A DNA stretch of 64,000 nt from an uncultured Alphaproteobacteria bacterium (GCA_947259105.1 CAMYKU010000016.1:1-64000), one strand, 5' to 3'. Shown: positions 7,597 to 20,110, numbered from the stretch's first letter. The notes: generated by a model not told the origin, from the sequence alone. Made by a program: numbers and translations.

Positions 7597-9807
7597 ATGC
7601 CGATGCGCCACGCCAGCAAGACCGAATTCGAACCGGCCGCCGCAAGGCGGGTATCGGTGCTGCTGCCGTTGCCGCTCGGCACCGCCTATGATTACCGGTT
7701 ACCTCCTGACATGACGTTAACGCCCGGCGATTTCGTGTCGGTGCCGCTCGGCCGCCGCGCGGTCACAGGCGTGGTCTGGGGCGATGGCGATCCGGCCGGC
7801 ATTGCGGACGGGCGCCTTAAGGACGTCGCTGCGCGGCTCGACTGCCCGCCGATGCCGGATGCGCTCCGCGATCTGGTCGACTGGATCGCGCGCTATACCC
7901 TCTCGCCGGCCGGCGCCGTGCTGCGCATGGCGATGAGCATCCCCGAGGCGCTCGAGCCCGCCCCGCCCCGGGTCGGTTACGCGATCGCCGGGAAGCTGCC
8001 GGAGATCCGCATGACGGCGGCGCGCGGACGGGTTCTGGAGACGATCGCCCGCGGCCCCGCACGCGGTGCAACGGACCTTGCCCGCGAAGCCGGGGTCAGC
8101 GTCGGCGTGATCACCGGCCTCGCCGCCGCGGGCGCGCTGGTCCGCGTCGCCCTGCCGGCGGATGGCGGCGCCGCCGCCGGGCCCGATCCCGGCCGGCCGG
8201 GACCCGCGCTGTCGCCGGAGCAGCAGGACGCCGCGACGGCTCTGCGGGACGCGGCCACGGCGGGATTCTCGGTCACCCTGCTGGACGGCGTCACCGGTTC
8301 CGGCAAGACCGAGGTCTATTTCGAGGCGGTCGCCGCCGCCCTGGAATCCGGCCGCCAGGTGCTGGTGCTGCTGCCCGAGATCGCGTTGACCGGCCAGTGC
8401 CTGGCGCGGTTCGCGGATCGCTTCGGCGTGGAGCCGGATGTCTGGCATTCGGATATTGCCCGCGGCGTGCGCCGGCGCTGCTGGCGCCGCGTCGCCGAGG
8501 GCAAGGCGCGTGTCGTGGTCGGCGCGCGGTCGGCCCTGTTCCTGCCGTTTCCAGACCTTGGACTGATCGTCGTCGACGAAGAACACGATGCCTCCTACAA
8601 GCAGGAGGACGGGGTGATCTACCATGCCCGCGACATGGCCGTGGTGCGGGCGCGTATCGGGGCGATCCCGATCGTGCTGGCGTCCGCGACACCGGCGCTG
8701 GAAACCGTCAGCAACTGCGAATCGGGGCGCTATCGCCGGCTCCATCTGCCGGTGCGCCATGGCGTCGCCGAGCTGCCCGATGTCGAGCTCCTCGACATGC
8801 GCCGCGATCCGCCGGCGCGCGGCAGGTGGCTTTCGGGCCCGCTGGTGCAAGCGCTGGGCGAGACCCTCGAGGCCGGCGAACAGGCGCTCTTGTTCCTGAA
8901 CCGCAGGGGCTATGCGCCGCTGACCCTGTGCCGCGTTTGCGGCCACCGGCTGCAATGTCCGAACTGCACTTCCTGGCTGGTCGAGCACAGGCTGACCGGG
9001 CAGATGCAGTGCCATCACTGCGGCTACGCGGCGGCGCTGCCGTCGCTGTGCCCCGAATGCGGCGCCGAGGACCGCATGGCGGCGTGCGGGCCCGGCGTCG
9101 AGCGTCTCGCCGAAGAGGTCGTGACCCTGTTCCCGGACCGGCGGCTCGCGGTGATGACCAGCGATACCGTGCGCGGGCCGGCCGCCGCGGCCGCGTTCGT
9201 CGAGGCGGTCGCCAACCGGGACGTCGATATCATCATCGGCACGCAGATCGTCGCCAAGGGACACCATTTCCCGATGCTGACCCTGGTCGGCGTGGTCGAT
9301 GCCGACCTCGGCCTGGTCGGCGGCGACCTGCGCGCGGCCGAACGCACCTTCCAGCTGCTACACCAGGTGGCCGGACGGGCAGGCCGAGAGGACCGGCCGG
9401 GGCGGGTGCTGCTGCAGACCTACCACCCGGACCACGCCGTCATGCAGGCGCTGGCCGACGGCGCCCGCGACCGCTTCCTCGCCGCCGAATCGGAGATGCG
9501 GCGGCAGGGCGGCTGGCCCCCCTTCGGCCGCCTCGCGGCGCTGATCGTCTCAGGACCCGAGGAGGCGCAGGTCGACAGGGCCGCCGCCGCCCTCGGTCGC
9601 GCTGCGCCGCATACCGGTGATATACGCGTGCTGGGTCCCGCCCCCGCGCCGCTCGCCATGCTGCGCGGCCGCCACCGCCGCCGCCTGCTGCTCAAGGCCT
9701 CCCGCGGCGTCGACGTGCAGAGGGCGCTGAAGGGCTGGCTGTCCCAGGTCCGCTGGCCCAACGGCGTGCGCGTGCAGGTGGACGTGGACCCATACAGTTT
9801 CCTGTGA
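7597..9807 (+). CDS. priA: Primosomal replication restart helicase PriA
   Basis: DNA helicase that reloads the replisome at stalled forks. In the 736-residue product the N-terminal DNA-binding region covers about 1-200. Walker A GVTGSGKT lies at 231-238, and the DEEH helicase box at 327-330. A zinc region with paired cysteines runs [13 protein letters not shown] and on to CHHCG and CPECG. Conserved C-terminal motifs [12 protein letters not shown] and VAGRAGRE follow. The N-terminal motif [14 protein letters not shown] is typical of the family. It is divergent from fsa. The start at 7597 could also be the ATG at 7603. Confidence 0.96.
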   Translation: MPMRHASKTEFEPAAARRVSVLLPLPLGTAYDYRLPPDMTLTPGDFVSVPLGRRAVTGVVWGDGDPAGIADGRLKDVAARLDCPPMPDALRDLVDWIARYTLSPAGAVLRMAMSIPEALEPAPPRVGYAIAGKLPEIRMTAARGRVLETIARGPARGATDLAREAGVSVGVITGLAAAGALVRVALPADGGAAAGPDPGRPGPALSPEQQDAATALRDAATAGFSVTLLDGVTGSGKTEVYFEAVAAALESGRQVLVLLPEIALTGQCLARFADRFGVEPDVWHSDIARGVRRRCWRRVAEGKARVVVGARSALFLPFPDLGLIVVDEEHDASYKQEDGVIYHARDMAVVRARIGAIPIVLASATPALETVSNCESGRYRRLHLPVRHGVAELPDVELLDMRRDPPARGRWLSGPLVQALGETLEAGEQALLFLNRRGYAPLTLCRVCGHRLQCPNCTSWLVEHRLTGQMQCHHCGYAAALPSLCPECGAEDRMAACGPGVERLAEEVVTLFPDRRLAVMTSDTVRGPAAAAAFVEAVANRDVDIIIGTQIVAKGHHFPMLTLVGVVDADLGLVGGDLRAAERTFQLLHQVAGRAGREDRPGRVLLQTYHPDHAVMQALADGARDRFLAAESEMRRQGGWPPFGRLAALIVSGPEEAQVDRAAAALGRAAPHTGDIRVLGPAPAPLAMLRGRHRRRLLLKASRGVDVQRALKGWLSQVRWPNGVRVQVDVDPYSFL

Positions 9808-9849
9808 TTCAATCGCAGCCGCCGGTATCGCAAACGAGGGAAGACGGAC

Positions 9850-10941
9850 ATGGCCGACGAGACACCGATCGTAAGGGAACTGCGGGCGCGCCCGGTGAAC
9901 GTGCCGATGTCGAAGCCGCTGGCGACGGCGGGCGGTTCGGTGACGACCGCGCCGCTGGTGCTGGTCGATCTGGAAACCGGCCGCGGGATCACCGGCTCGG
10001 CCTATGTGTTCTGCTATACACCGATGGCGCTGGCGCCGGTCGCGCGCCTGATTGAAGGCCTTGGCGCGGCGCTCAAGGGCGAGCCGCTGGCCCCCGGCCG
10101 CCTGATGGAAGGGGTGCAGGCGCGATTTCGCCTGCTCGGCCTGCAGGGACTGACCATGATGGCGGCATCCGCCATCGACATGGCGGCCTGGGACGCGCTG
10201 GCGAAGAGCCACGGATTGCCCCTGTGCCGCCTGCTCGGGGCCGAGCCGATGTCGATCCCTGCTTACAACAGCAAGGGGCTCGGCCTGATCGGCCTTGAAC
10301 ATGCGCCGGATGACGCCCGCGAACTGGCGGGAGAGGGTTACTCTGCCATCAAGCTGCGCCTCGGCTATCCGCATCTCGGCGACGACGTCGCGGTCGCCGA
10401 GGCGGTGCGCGAAGCGGTCGGCGAAAACATCCGCATCATGACCGACTACAACCAGGCGCTCGACCCGTCGGAAGCCGAAAAGCGCGCCCGGGCCCTCGGC
10501 CATCTCGGCCTCGAATGGATCGAGGAGCCGGTGCGCTTCGACGATTACGCCGGCTGCGCGCGGGTCCGTGAAGGATCGCCGGTGCCGATCCAGATCGGCG
10601 AAAACTGCTGGGGCGTGCACGACATGCAGAAGGCGCTCGACGCCGGGTCGTGCGACCTGTTCATGCCGGATGCCGGGAAGATCGGCGGCGTTTCCGGCTG
10701 GCTGCGCGCCGCCGGAATGGCGGAGCCGCGGGGCCTGCCACTGTCCTCCCATCTCTATCCCGAAATCAGCGCCCATCTCCTGGCCGTCACGCCGACCCGG
10801 CACTGGCTGGAGTTCGTCGACTGGGCGCAGCCGGTCCTGAAACACAAGCTGCCGGTGATCGACGGGCATGTGACGGCGCCGGATGTCCCCGGCATCGGCA
10901 TCGAATGGGACGAAGAGGCGGTGTCGCGCTACGCGCTCTGA
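9850..10941 (+). CDS. Mandelate racemase/muconate lactonizing enzyme family protein
   Basis: Enolase-superfamily enzyme of 363 residues with an N-terminal capping domain and a C-terminal barrel. The metal ligands fit Asp198 (TDYNQ), Glu225 in EEP and Glu251 in GEN. The general acid/base residues fit Lys168, Asp274 and His301 in SSHLYPE, with Glu305 four residues on, as in mandelate racemase. The motif at the second barrel strand reads KLR, so Arg170 replaces the second Lys of the racemase KxK motif. The substrate is unknown and is probably a 2-hydroxy or sugar acid. It lies 42 bp after priA with no clear functional link, and 207 bp before atpH. Confidence 0.85.
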   Translation: MADETPIVRELRARPVNVPMSKPLATAGGSVTTAPLVLVDLETGRGITGSAYVFCYTPMALAPVARLIEGLGAALKGEPLAPGRLMEGVQARFRLLGLQGLTMMAASAIDMAAWDALAKSHGLPLCRLLGAEPMSIPAYNSKGLGLIGLEHAPDDARELAGEGYSAIKLRLGYPHLGDDVAVAEAVREAVGENIRIMTDYNQALDPSEAEKRARALGHLGLEWIEEPVRFDDYAGCARVREGSPVPIQIGENCWGVHDMQKALDAGSCDLFMPDAGKIGGVSGWLRAAGMAEPRGLPLSSHLYPEISAHLLAVTPTRHWLEFVDWAQPVLKHKLPVIDGHVTAPDVPGIGIEWDEEAVSRYAL

Positions 10942-11017
10942 GTTGCGGGGATCGCATGCCTTCGGGCGCCGGCGGCGCGCATATCCAGCGTCGCCGAACC
11001 CCCCGGCCAGACTCGGC

Positions 11018-11046
11018 TTGCCACCCAATGTGGCGTGTGTTAAAGA
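11018..11046 (+). promoter_or_regulatory. Candidate promoter of the atp operon
   Basis: TTGCCA, a 17-base spacer and TAAAGA lie about 100 bases before atpH in the 207-bp gap that must hold the operon promoter. The match to the -35 box is fair and to the -10 box weak, so this is only a candidate. Confidence 0.25.
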
Positions 11047-11148
11047 CGGCGCGCCGCGGACGGGCGGGCCTATTCTCGCCGTTTCGAGAGGTTTCGGGAC
11101 CGCCCGCCGGCATGGCGGGGTCGACGGGTATTTTTCAGGGAGTTTCGG

Positions 11149-11705
11149 TTGGCAGGCAAGGCAAGTGAGTCCGGACTGGCCGGCCGCTATGCTGCGGCGC
11201 TGTATGAGCTGGCGGACGAAGGCAAGGCGCTCGACGGCGTCGCCGGGGACCTGTCGGCGCTTCAGGCCGCGCTGGACGGCAGCGAGGACATGCGGCGCCT
11301 GGTCCGCAGCCCGGTCCTCGACCGGGACGCACAATGGAACGCCATGTCCGCGCTGCTCGACAAGATGGGCGCGCATGAGCTGACCGGGAAGTTCCTCGGC
11401 GTGGTCACGGCGAACCGCCGGCTGTTCGTGCTTTCGGGTATCATCCGGGCCTATATGGCGGAACTCGCCTCGCGGCGCGGCGAAGTCACGGCGGACGTCG
11501 TCACGGCGCACCCGCTGAGCGACTCTCAGTCCAAGGCCCTGGAAGCGGCGCTCATGAAGGCGGTCGGCGGCAAGGTGGCGATCGCCGCCAGGGTGGACCC
11601 GTCGATCCTCGGCGGCCTGGTCGTCAAGGTCGGTAGCCGGATGATCGACTCCTCGCTGCGCACGCAGCTGCAGAAGCTCAAAATCGCGATGAAAGGGACA
11701 GGTTG

Positions 11706-11706
<1 letters not shown>
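11149..11706 (+). CDS. atpH: ATP synthase F1 subunit delta
   Basis: Delta subunit (185 residues) that links the F1 head to the peripheral stalk of ATP synthase at the cytoplasmic face of the membrane. The family pattern is seen in the N-terminal helical domain ([16 protein letters not shown]) and the C-terminal region [20 protein letters not shown]. The start codon is TTG at 11149, supported by CAGGGAG seven bases upstream and by the position of N-terminal homology. The stop overlaps the atpA start by one base (TGATG). It is first gene of atpHAGDC. The F0 genes are not adjacent, as is usual in alphaproteobacteria. Confidence 0.94.
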
Positions 11707-13235
<1,529 letters not shown>

Positions 13236-13285
13236 GCATCGCGGCAATGCCGGGAATCGGATAACGAAAGGCGGGATCGGACGAC

Positions 13286-14176
13286 ATGCCGAGCCTCAAG
13301 GACCTCAAGATCCGGATCAGCAGCGTCACCTCGACGCGCAAGATCACGTCGGCCATGAAGATGGTCGCCGCGGCCAAATTGCGCCGCGCGCAGGAACAGG
13401 CCGAAGCCGCCCGCCCCTACGCCGAGCGCATGGAGCAGGTGCTGGGGGCGCTTGCGGTCGCGGCCGAGGGCCGCCCGGGCGCCCCGGCGATGCTGGCCGG
13501 AACCGGCAGGGACGATGTCCATCTGCTGGTCGTCGCCACCGCCGACCGCGGTCTGTGCGGCGGTTTCAACTCTTCCATCGTGCGTGCCGCGCGGGCGCGG
13601 ATCCGCAGCCTCGTCGAGGCCGGCAAGACAGTGAAGATCCTGTGCGTCGGCAGGAAGGGCCGCGATCAGTTGCGCCGCGAATACGGCAAGCGGATCATCG
13701 ATACGATGACCGACATCGGAAAGCCCAGCCTGACCTACGCGCATGTGGAATCGGTCGCCGACAAGGTGACTCGCATGTTCGAATCGGGTGAATTCGACGT
13801 CTGCACGGTGATCTATAACCGGTTCAAGTCGGCGATGACCCAGATCGTCACCCAGCAGCAGCTTATCCCCTTCGCCGCGCAGGAGGCCGAGGCCGGAGAG
13901 CCGGCCGTCCCTGCCGCAGGCACGCTCTACGAGTACGAGCCGGAGGAATCGGAAATCCTGGATGCCCTGCTGCCCAAGAACATATGCGTCCAGCTGTTCC
14001 GGGCGCTGCTCGAGAATGCCGCCAGCGAGCAGGGCGCGCGGATGACCGCGATGGACAGCGCGACCCGCAACGCCGGCGACATGATCGACAATCTGTCGAT
14101 TCAGTACAATCGTGCGCGTCAGGCCGCGATCACCAAGGAACTCATCGAGATCATTTCGGGCGCGGAAGCGTTGTAG
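13286..14176 (+). CDS. atpG: ATP synthase F1 subunit gamma
   Basis: Central rotor shaft of ATP synthase, 296 residues. The N-terminal helix [20 protein letters not shown] and the C-terminal helix ending [15 protein letters not shown] form the coiled coil inside the alpha/beta ring. The family signature near the C-terminus reads [20 protein letters not shown]. The internal [17 protein letters not shown] is also conserved. It lies in the atp operon between atpA and atpD, and GAAAGGCGGGA precedes the start. Confidence 0.97.
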   Translation: MPSLKDLKIRISSVTSTRKITSAMKMVAAAKLRRAQEQAEAARPYAERMEQVLGALAVAAEGRPGAPAMLAGTGRDDVHLLVVATADRGLCGGFNSSIVRAARARIRSLVEAGKTVKILCVGRKGRDQLRREYGKRIIDTMTDIGKPSLTYAHVESVADKVTRMFESGEFDVCTVIYNRFKSAMTQIVTQQQLIPFAAQEAEAGEPAVPAAGTLYEYEPEESEILDALLPKNICVQLFRALLENAASEQGARMTAMDSATRNAGDMIDNLSIQYNRARQAAITKELIEIISGAEAL

Positions 14177-14217
14177 CCGGACCGGACCGGCGCGCGCGCG
14201 CGACAGTTTGCGAATAG

Positions 14218-15654
<1,437 letters not shown>

Positions 15655-15669
15655 TCGGGAGTCGCGCGG

Positions 15670-16083
15670 ATGTCCGATACGATCGAGTTCGAACTGGTCT
15701 CGCCGGAGCGGCTGCTGGTCTCGGAAGCCGTCGAAATGGTGGTCGTTCCGGGCTCGGAGGGTGATTTCGGCGTGCTGGGAGGGCACGCGCCGACCGTCTC
15801 CTCGGTCCGCGCCGGGGTGATCGCGGTGTACGAGCACGGCGCGGTGACGGCGCGCTTCTTTGTCGCCGGAGGGTTCGCCGAGGTGACGCCCGAGCGCTGC
15901 ACGGTACTGGCGGATGACGCGGTGCCGATGGGCGAAATCGACCGCGCGGCGGTCGAGGGCACGCTCCCGGACCTGCGCGACGATGTCGCGGCGGCGCGCG
16001 ACGAGGTGGAAAAGGACGCCGCCGAAAAAGCGCTTGCCATAGCGGAAGCCAAACTGGCCGCGGTCAACGCCCCCGTCTACTGA
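15670..16083 (+). CDS. atpC: ATP synthase F1 subunit epsilon
   Basis: Epsilon subunit (137 residues) of the rotor, with an N-terminal beta sandwich and a C-terminal helical hairpin that can inhibit ATP hydrolysis. The conserved N-terminal LVSPERLL and VVPGSEGDFGVLGGHAP motifs are clear. The C-terminal part (about 93-133) is rich in Ala, Glu and Asp and predicted helical (RDDVAAARDEVEKDAAEKAL). It is the last gene of atpHAGDC, and no strong terminator hairpin is visible in the 133-bp gap before amt. Confidence 0.95.
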   Translation: MSDTIEFELVSPERLLVSEAVEMVVVPGSEGDFGVLGGHAPTVSSVRAGVIAVYEHGAVTARFFVAGGFAEVTPERCTVLADDAVPMGEIDRAAVEGTLPDLRDDVAAARDEVEKDAAEKALAIAEAKLAAVNAPVY

Positions 16084-16216
16084 ACGACCTTCCGCAACAG
16101 GCTGCCGCCAGGAGTGCATTAATCGGGTGACAGGGCGCGTCCGGTCGGACAATATCGGCCGGCTTCTGCGATAAGCGCACGCTCACAGATGCGCAACGAA
16201 CGGAACAGGGGGTACG

Positions 16217-17545
16217 ATGCGAAAGATCCCGAAAATCGGGTCGTGGGCCGGGCTGGCCGGCGTCCTGCTGCTGGCCGCAACACCTGCTCTCGCCCAGGAG
16301 AGCGGCGCGCTGAACGGCGCCAACACCGCCTGGATCATGACCTCGACGGCGCTGGTCCTGTTCATGACGCTGCCCGGGCTGGCGCTGTTCTACGGCGGCC
16401 TGGTCCAGGCCAAGAACCTGCTGTCGGTGCTGATGCACTGCTTCGCGATCGCCTGTCTCGTCTCGGTGATGTGGCTGGTCTTCCTGTACAGCTTCGCGTT
16501 CGGCGATGGCGGATCCGCGAACGCGGTTTACGGCGGGTTCGGCAAGGCGTTCCTGTGGGGCGTCGGGGCCGGCACGCTGTCCGGCGACATCCCGGAAACG
16601 GTGTTCTTCATGTTCCAGATGACGTTTGCGATCATCACGCCGGCGCTCATCGTCGGCGCCTTCGTCGAACGCATGAAGTTCAGTGCGATGCTGTGGTTCA
16701 CGGCGCTCTGGGCCATCCTGGTCTACGCGCCGGTCGCACACTGGATCTGGGGCGGCGGGCTGCTCAGCGACGGCGGCTGGCTGGGCGATGTCGGGGTGCG
16801 CGACTTCGCCGGCGGCCTGGTGGTTCACGTCACCGCCGGCGTGTCCGCCGTGGTCGCCGCCATCGTCATCGGCGGCCGCCAGGGCTTCCCGCGCGAGATC
16901 ACGCCGCCGCACAGCCCCGGTTTCACCATGATCGGCGCCGCCATGCTGTGGGTCGGCTGGTTCGGCTTCAACGGCGGCAGCGCGCTCACATCGGACGGCG
17001 CCGCCGGCATGGCCATTACGGTCACCCATGTTTCCGCAGCCATCGGGGCGCTGGTCTGGATGGTCATCGAATGGGTGCAGCATGGCCGTCCGAGCCTGGT
17101 CGGCATGGTCACCGGCATGGTGGCCGGGCTGGCGACGATCACGCCCGCCTCCGGATTCGTTGGCCCGGTGGGCGCCGTGGCATGCGGTCTCGGCGGCGGC
17201 CTCATCTGCTACTGGGCGACCCAGACACTCAAACACAAGCTGCATGTCGACGATTCGCTGGACGTGTTCGCGGTCCACGGGGTCGGCGGCGCCACCGGTA
17301 CGCTGCTGACGGCGGTCTTCGCCGCAACCGCGCTTGGTGGTGTCGGCCTGGCCGAGGGGGCTTCGATCGGCGGGCACCTTTGGGTGCAGGCCGCCGGGGT
17401 GGCGATCGTCGCGGTCTGGTCCGGGGTGCTGAGCATCGTCATCCTCAAGCTGCTCGACGCCACCGTCGGTCTGCGCGTCGCAGCCGATGTGGAGACCGAA
17501 GGCCTCGACATCCGGGAGCACGGCGAGCGAGGCTACCACTGGTGA
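16217..17545 (+). CDS. amtB: Ammonium transporter
   Basis: Inner-membrane ammonium channel of the Amt/Rh family, 442 residues. A cleavable-type signal ending ATPALAQES is followed by eleven predicted membrane helices. The pore motif ALFYGGLVQAKN is clear. The twin pore histidines fit VVHVTAGVSA (near residue 200) and VFAVHGVGGATG (near residue 350). A P-II gene follows after 40 bp, so channel blocking by P-II under ammonium excess is expected. The order amt then P-II is the reverse of the common glnK-amtB arrangement. I looked for a sigma-54 promoter upstream and found none. Confidence 0.95.
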   Translation: MRKIPKIGSWAGLAGVLLLAATPALAQESGALNGANTAWIMTSTALVLFMTLPGLALFYGGLVQAKNLLSVLMHCFAIACLVSVMWLVFLYSFAFGDGGSANAVYGGFGKAFLWGVGAGTLSGDIPETVFFMFQMTFAIITPALIVGAFVERMKFSAMLWFTALWAILVYAPVAHWIWGGGLLSDGGWLGDVGVRDFAGGLVVHVTAGVSAVVAAIVIGGRQGFPREITPPHSPGFTMIGAAMLWVGWFGFNGGSALTSDGAAGMAITVTHVSAAIGALVWMVIEWVQHGRPSLVGMVTGMVAGLATITPASGFVGPVGAVACGLGGGLICYWATQTLKHKLHVDDSLDVFAVHGVGGATGTLLTAVFAATALGGVGLAEGASIGGHLWVQAAGVAIVAVWSGVLSIVILKLLDATVGLRVAADVETEGLDIREHGERGYHW

Positions 17546-17585
17546 CCGCAAGCGGCGCCGGAATCTTGTACAGGGAGTGCCGAGT

Positions 17586-17924
17586 ATGAAGCTCATTATC
17601 GCGGTCATCAAACCGTCGCGGCTTGACGAGGTTCGAGAAGCCCTGACAGCGCTCGGGATCGAAGGCATGACGGTCAGCGAGGTCAAGGGTTACGGCCGGC
17701 AGAAGGGGCACAAGGAAATCTACCGCGGGTCCGAGTACACGGTGAATTTCGTGCCCAAGATCAAGATCGAGGTCGCGGTCAACGATGACGTCGCCGAGCG
17801 GGCGGTGCAGGGCATCCAGGAGTCCGCCCGGACCGATCAGATCGGCGACGGGAAGATATTCGTACTACCGATGGGCGAGGCCGTGCGGATCAGGACGGGA
17901 GAGACCGGCGCGAACGCATTGTAA
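17586..17924 (+). CDS. glnK: Nitrogen regulatory protein P-II
   Basis: Trimeric signal protein of 112 residues that senses 2-oxoglutarate, ATP and ADP and controls nitrogen assimilation. The T-loop carries the uridylylation residue Tyr51 in RGSEYTVNF. The start MKLIIAVIKPSRLDEV and the nucleotide-binding GDGKIFVLPM complete the family pattern. Pairing with amtB favours the GlnK role over GlnB, though the two cannot be separated by sequence alone. GlnD, encoded at 58.7-61.5 kb, is the expected modifying enzyme. A good terminator hairpin follows. Confidence 0.94.
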   Translation: MKLIIAVIKPSRLDEVREALTALGIEGMTVSEVKGYGRQKGHKEIYRGSEYTVNFVPKIKIEVAVNDDVAERAVQGIQESARTDQIGDGKIFVLPMGEAVRIRTGETGANAL

Positions 17925-17968
17925 GGTGGGTCCCGTGACCGGCGGCGGCCGCCTGACGCAAACGAAAC

Positions 17969-17992
17969 GCCCGGAACGCTTGTGTTCCGGGC
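17969..17992. terminator. Terminator hairpin after glnK
   Basis: A perfect 9-bp stem (GCCCGGAAC with GTTCCGGGC) around a six-base loop lies 45 bases after the glnK stop and 28 bases before the end of the convergent gene at 18020. CTCTTCC follows on the plus strand and an A-containing stretch precedes the stem. It may thus serve both convergent genes. Confidence 0.65.
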
Positions 17993-18019
17993 CTCTTCCG
18001 CAATGCGGGCAGAGGGCGG

Positions 18020-18655
18020 CTACTGGCCCTGCTGCTGCCGCATCATCTGTTGCATCACCGCTTCCATGTCCAGCTTCTGAAACCCGGCCGGAATGTCAAA
18101 CAACGATGCGTCCTGGCGGGCGACCTCGATGTCGCGCAGCTCGAACGCGTCGCCGGTATCCTTCACCTCACGAACGGGGAAACCAATTATCGGGTCGAAC
18201 CAGCTCGTCGAATCGGCCGCCTGCTCGCCGGGTACGGGCTCCAGTTCGCCTGTGCAGCGCCATTTCTCGGTGGCGCGGCCGTTGACGGTTTCCGAGCCGA
18301 TCATTTCTGCGTTTTCATAGCCGTCGCACGGCTTGCCCTCGAAATCCGCTGCTGCGGAGCCGGCCTGCTCAGCCGGTACTTCCATATACATGTTCTGGTC
18401 CAGCATCAGCGTGTACGCCGTTTCGTCGTCCCAATAGGCCAGAACCGCCATGCGCTGGCCGTCCTGTTGGGTTTCCATCCGGAATCCGGGCCCGTCCACA
18501 TACATGCGGCCGATTTTCTGATCGGCTGTCCCGGTATCGCCATACCATGCGACGCCGGAAAAGCCCGGGCCCGAATATTCGCCGGCACCGGCCGCCAGTG
18601 TACCGCCGATCCCGACGATCATGGCCGCCAGGGCCGCGTAAACAGTTTGCTTCAT
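18020..18655 (-). CDS. Secreted protein of unknown function, paralogue 1 of 3
   Basis: Predicted exported protein of 211 residues. A signal peptide (about 1-24, ending LAAGAG) is followed by the mature start EYSGPGFSG. It shares with its two neighbours a GPG[FL] start and a Cys pair 24 residues apart (Cys110 and Cys134). The framework SETVNGRxxxxWRC lies before Cys134, then come a WFDP motif (152-155), an LRDIEV strand and an LFDIPAGF motif (185-192). The tail is Gln/Met-rich. The compact beta-rich pattern recalls LolA-like or DUF4412-like periplasmic folds, but that is inference. The ATG at 18655 is chosen because TAGGAG lies seven bases upstream. I do not recognise a named family. Confidence 0.8.
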   Translation of the reverse strand: MKQTVYAALAAMIVGIGGTLAAGAGEYSGPGFSGVAWYGDTGTADQKIGRMYVDGPGFRMETQQDGQRMAVLAYWDDETAYTLMLDQNMYMEVPAEQAGSAAADFEGKPCDGYENAEMIGSETVNGRATEKWRCTGELEPVPGEQAADSTSWFDPIIGFPVREVKDTGDAFELRDIEVARQDASLFDIPAGFQKLDMEAVMQQMMRQQQGQ

Positions 18656-18853
18656 TGATGTGCTCCTAAGCCAGTGTGTCAGCACGGCGTCTGGCCGGGA
18701 TGTGCGCGCGACAACCCTTGCCCGCCAAAAGCGGATGAAACTAGGCAAGGACGGCCACAAAAACAAGTAGGCAACGAGAACACTTGATGACGAGCCGTGC
18801 ACGCAACCGCAACGAGCTTGCGTGGTGTGGTTTTGGCAGGGGCGTCTGGCGTT

Positions 18854-19414
18854 CTAGTTGATGATACGCACGCCGGCCGGCAGATCGAACAGATGGGGAT
18901 CCGGCTGGCCGACCTTGATGTTTCGAAGCTCGATGACAAGCCCCGCGCGGGTTTTGCGAATCTCGGCCTTCAGGACGGGATCCCACCAGACCACCTGGTC
19001 GGGGCCATCGGCGGCTCCGCTGCATTTCCAGATCTCGGTCTTTCGTCCCGATACGGTCTCGGCGCCGGCCTTAGACCGTGTCGCGAAATCGGAACAGAAT
19101 TCGCCGCGCGCCGTCGCCAGCTCGTCCTCTTCCATCCAGCTCTTGTAGGCCCTGCGCCTGTCCAGGAAGATCTCGAAATGGGCGCCGTCGGAAAGCCGCG
19201 CGATATAGAGATCCGGCCCGTCTTCAGCCGGATTGAACGGCTCCAGGCGGGATCCGCTGGACCCCAGGTAAACCCGCATCATCGGATGCAGGGTGCCCTG
19301 GTAGCCCATATAGATGTCCGCCGTCAGGCCCGGCCCTTCGTAACCGGCCGCATGCGCCCCTCCTGCAATCGCACAGACCGCGAAGATGACGCTCAACCGT
19401 TCGATATATCTCAT
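18854..19414 (-). CDS. Secreted protein of unknown function, paralogue 2 of 3
   Basis: Predicted exported protein of 186 residues. The signal sequence ends AGGAHAA (about residue 23) and the mature part starts GYEGPGLTADI. It repeats the scheme of its neighbours: Cys107 and Cys131 are 24 residues apart, with ETVSGRKTEIWKC leading to the second Cys. WWDP lies at 143-146, IELRNIKV at 161-168 and LFDLPAG at 175-181, just before the end. It is the shortest of the three. It is separated from paralogue 1 by 198 bp and from paralogue 3 by 63 bp, all on minus, so genes 3 and 2 may share a transcript. Confidence 0.8.
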   Translation of the reverse strand: MRYIERLSVIFAVCAIAGGAHAAGYEGPGLTADIYMGYQGTLHPMMRVYLGSSGSRLEPFNPAEDGPDLYIARLSDGAHFEIFLDRRRAYKSWMEEDELATARGEFCSDFATRSKAGAETVSGRKTEIWKCSGAADGPDQVVWWDPVLKAEIRKTRAGLVIELRNIKVGQPDPHLFDLPAGVRIIN

Positions 19415-19477
19415 GGCGCAGGCATTTCGGCAGGTATCTCGGGGCGTTCCCTATTTTGCGCGGCCCCCGCAACATGC

Positions 19478-20110
19478 CTACTGCGGGGCTTCCACATCGG
19501 CGATTCGCGACAAGCTGTTGAGCTGCGCATAGTCCGACGGGACGTCGAACAGCGCGGGCGGCTGACGGCCGGGGACGATATTGCGCAGTTCGATCTTGAC
19601 GCCGTCATTGTTTTCCTTGCGGATGAAATGTTTCAGGCCGACGTCGTACCAGATCGTTTCCTTGATTTCCGGCCCGAACCCGGCATCGAGCAGGACTTGC
19701 CTGGGGCGCTCGCAGCGCCAGACCTGGATGGTCCGTCCGGATAAGGATTCCGTGCCCAGCGAGACGGCATTCTTGAATCCGCCGCAGGGCTCATCGCCGA
19801 ACTGCGCCGACAGCGCTTCGCCAATATGTTCGCTCACGCGGACGCTGTTTTTCCGCGAGACGGTGATCAGGTATTCGTTGAAGCTGTTGAAGATGATGGC
19901 GCTGAGCCGCGCTTTTTTGCCGTTGAGGTCGAAACGTGTTCCGGCGCGATCGAAATGGAACTTGCCGGTAAACCGCCCCTCGCCGAGCGCCGGGTCGGTG
20001 ATGACGACATCGGCGGCAAGGCCGGGTCCGGAATATTTTCCGGCCTCGGCCGGGGCCGGCCATGAAAATGCCAGGACGGCAAACGGCAACAGTGCAACGA
20101 ATCTGGGCAT
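19478..20110 (-). CDS. Secreted protein of unknown function, paralogue 3 of 3
   Basis: Predicted exported protein of 210 residues. The signal sequence ends APAEAG (about residue 24) and the mature start is KYSGPGLAADV. The Cys109/Cys133 pair keeps the 24-residue spacing. ESLSGRTIQVWRC precedes the second Cys; WYDV (154-157), IELRNIVP (173-180) and ALFDVPSDY follow. The WYDV element replaces the WxDP of the other two. The frame is open to 20218, but MPRFVALLPF at 20110 starts the signal peptide. It is divergent from phoR with about 195 bp between starts, so phosphate control is possible, but I see no Pho box there. Confidence 0.8.
   Translation of the reverse strand: MPRFVALLPFAVLAFSWPAPAEAGKYSGPGLAADVVITDPALGEGRFTGKFHFDRAGTRFDLNGKKARLSAIIFNSFNEYLITVSRKNSVRVSEHIGEALSAQFGDEPCGGFKNAVSLGTESLSGRTIQVWRCERPRQVLLDAGFGPEIKETIWYDVGLKHFIRKENNDGVKIELRNIVPGRQPPALFDVPSDYAQLNSLSRIADVEAPQ

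Noticed and set aside
16084-16216. A sigma-54 promoter expected before amt
   Set aside because: I found no TGGCAC-N5-TTGC pattern in the gap.
16189-17589. A second long plus-strand frame overlapping amt
   Set aside because: The amt frame encodes all Amt motifs and membrane helices, while the other frame gives low-complexity basic sequence.
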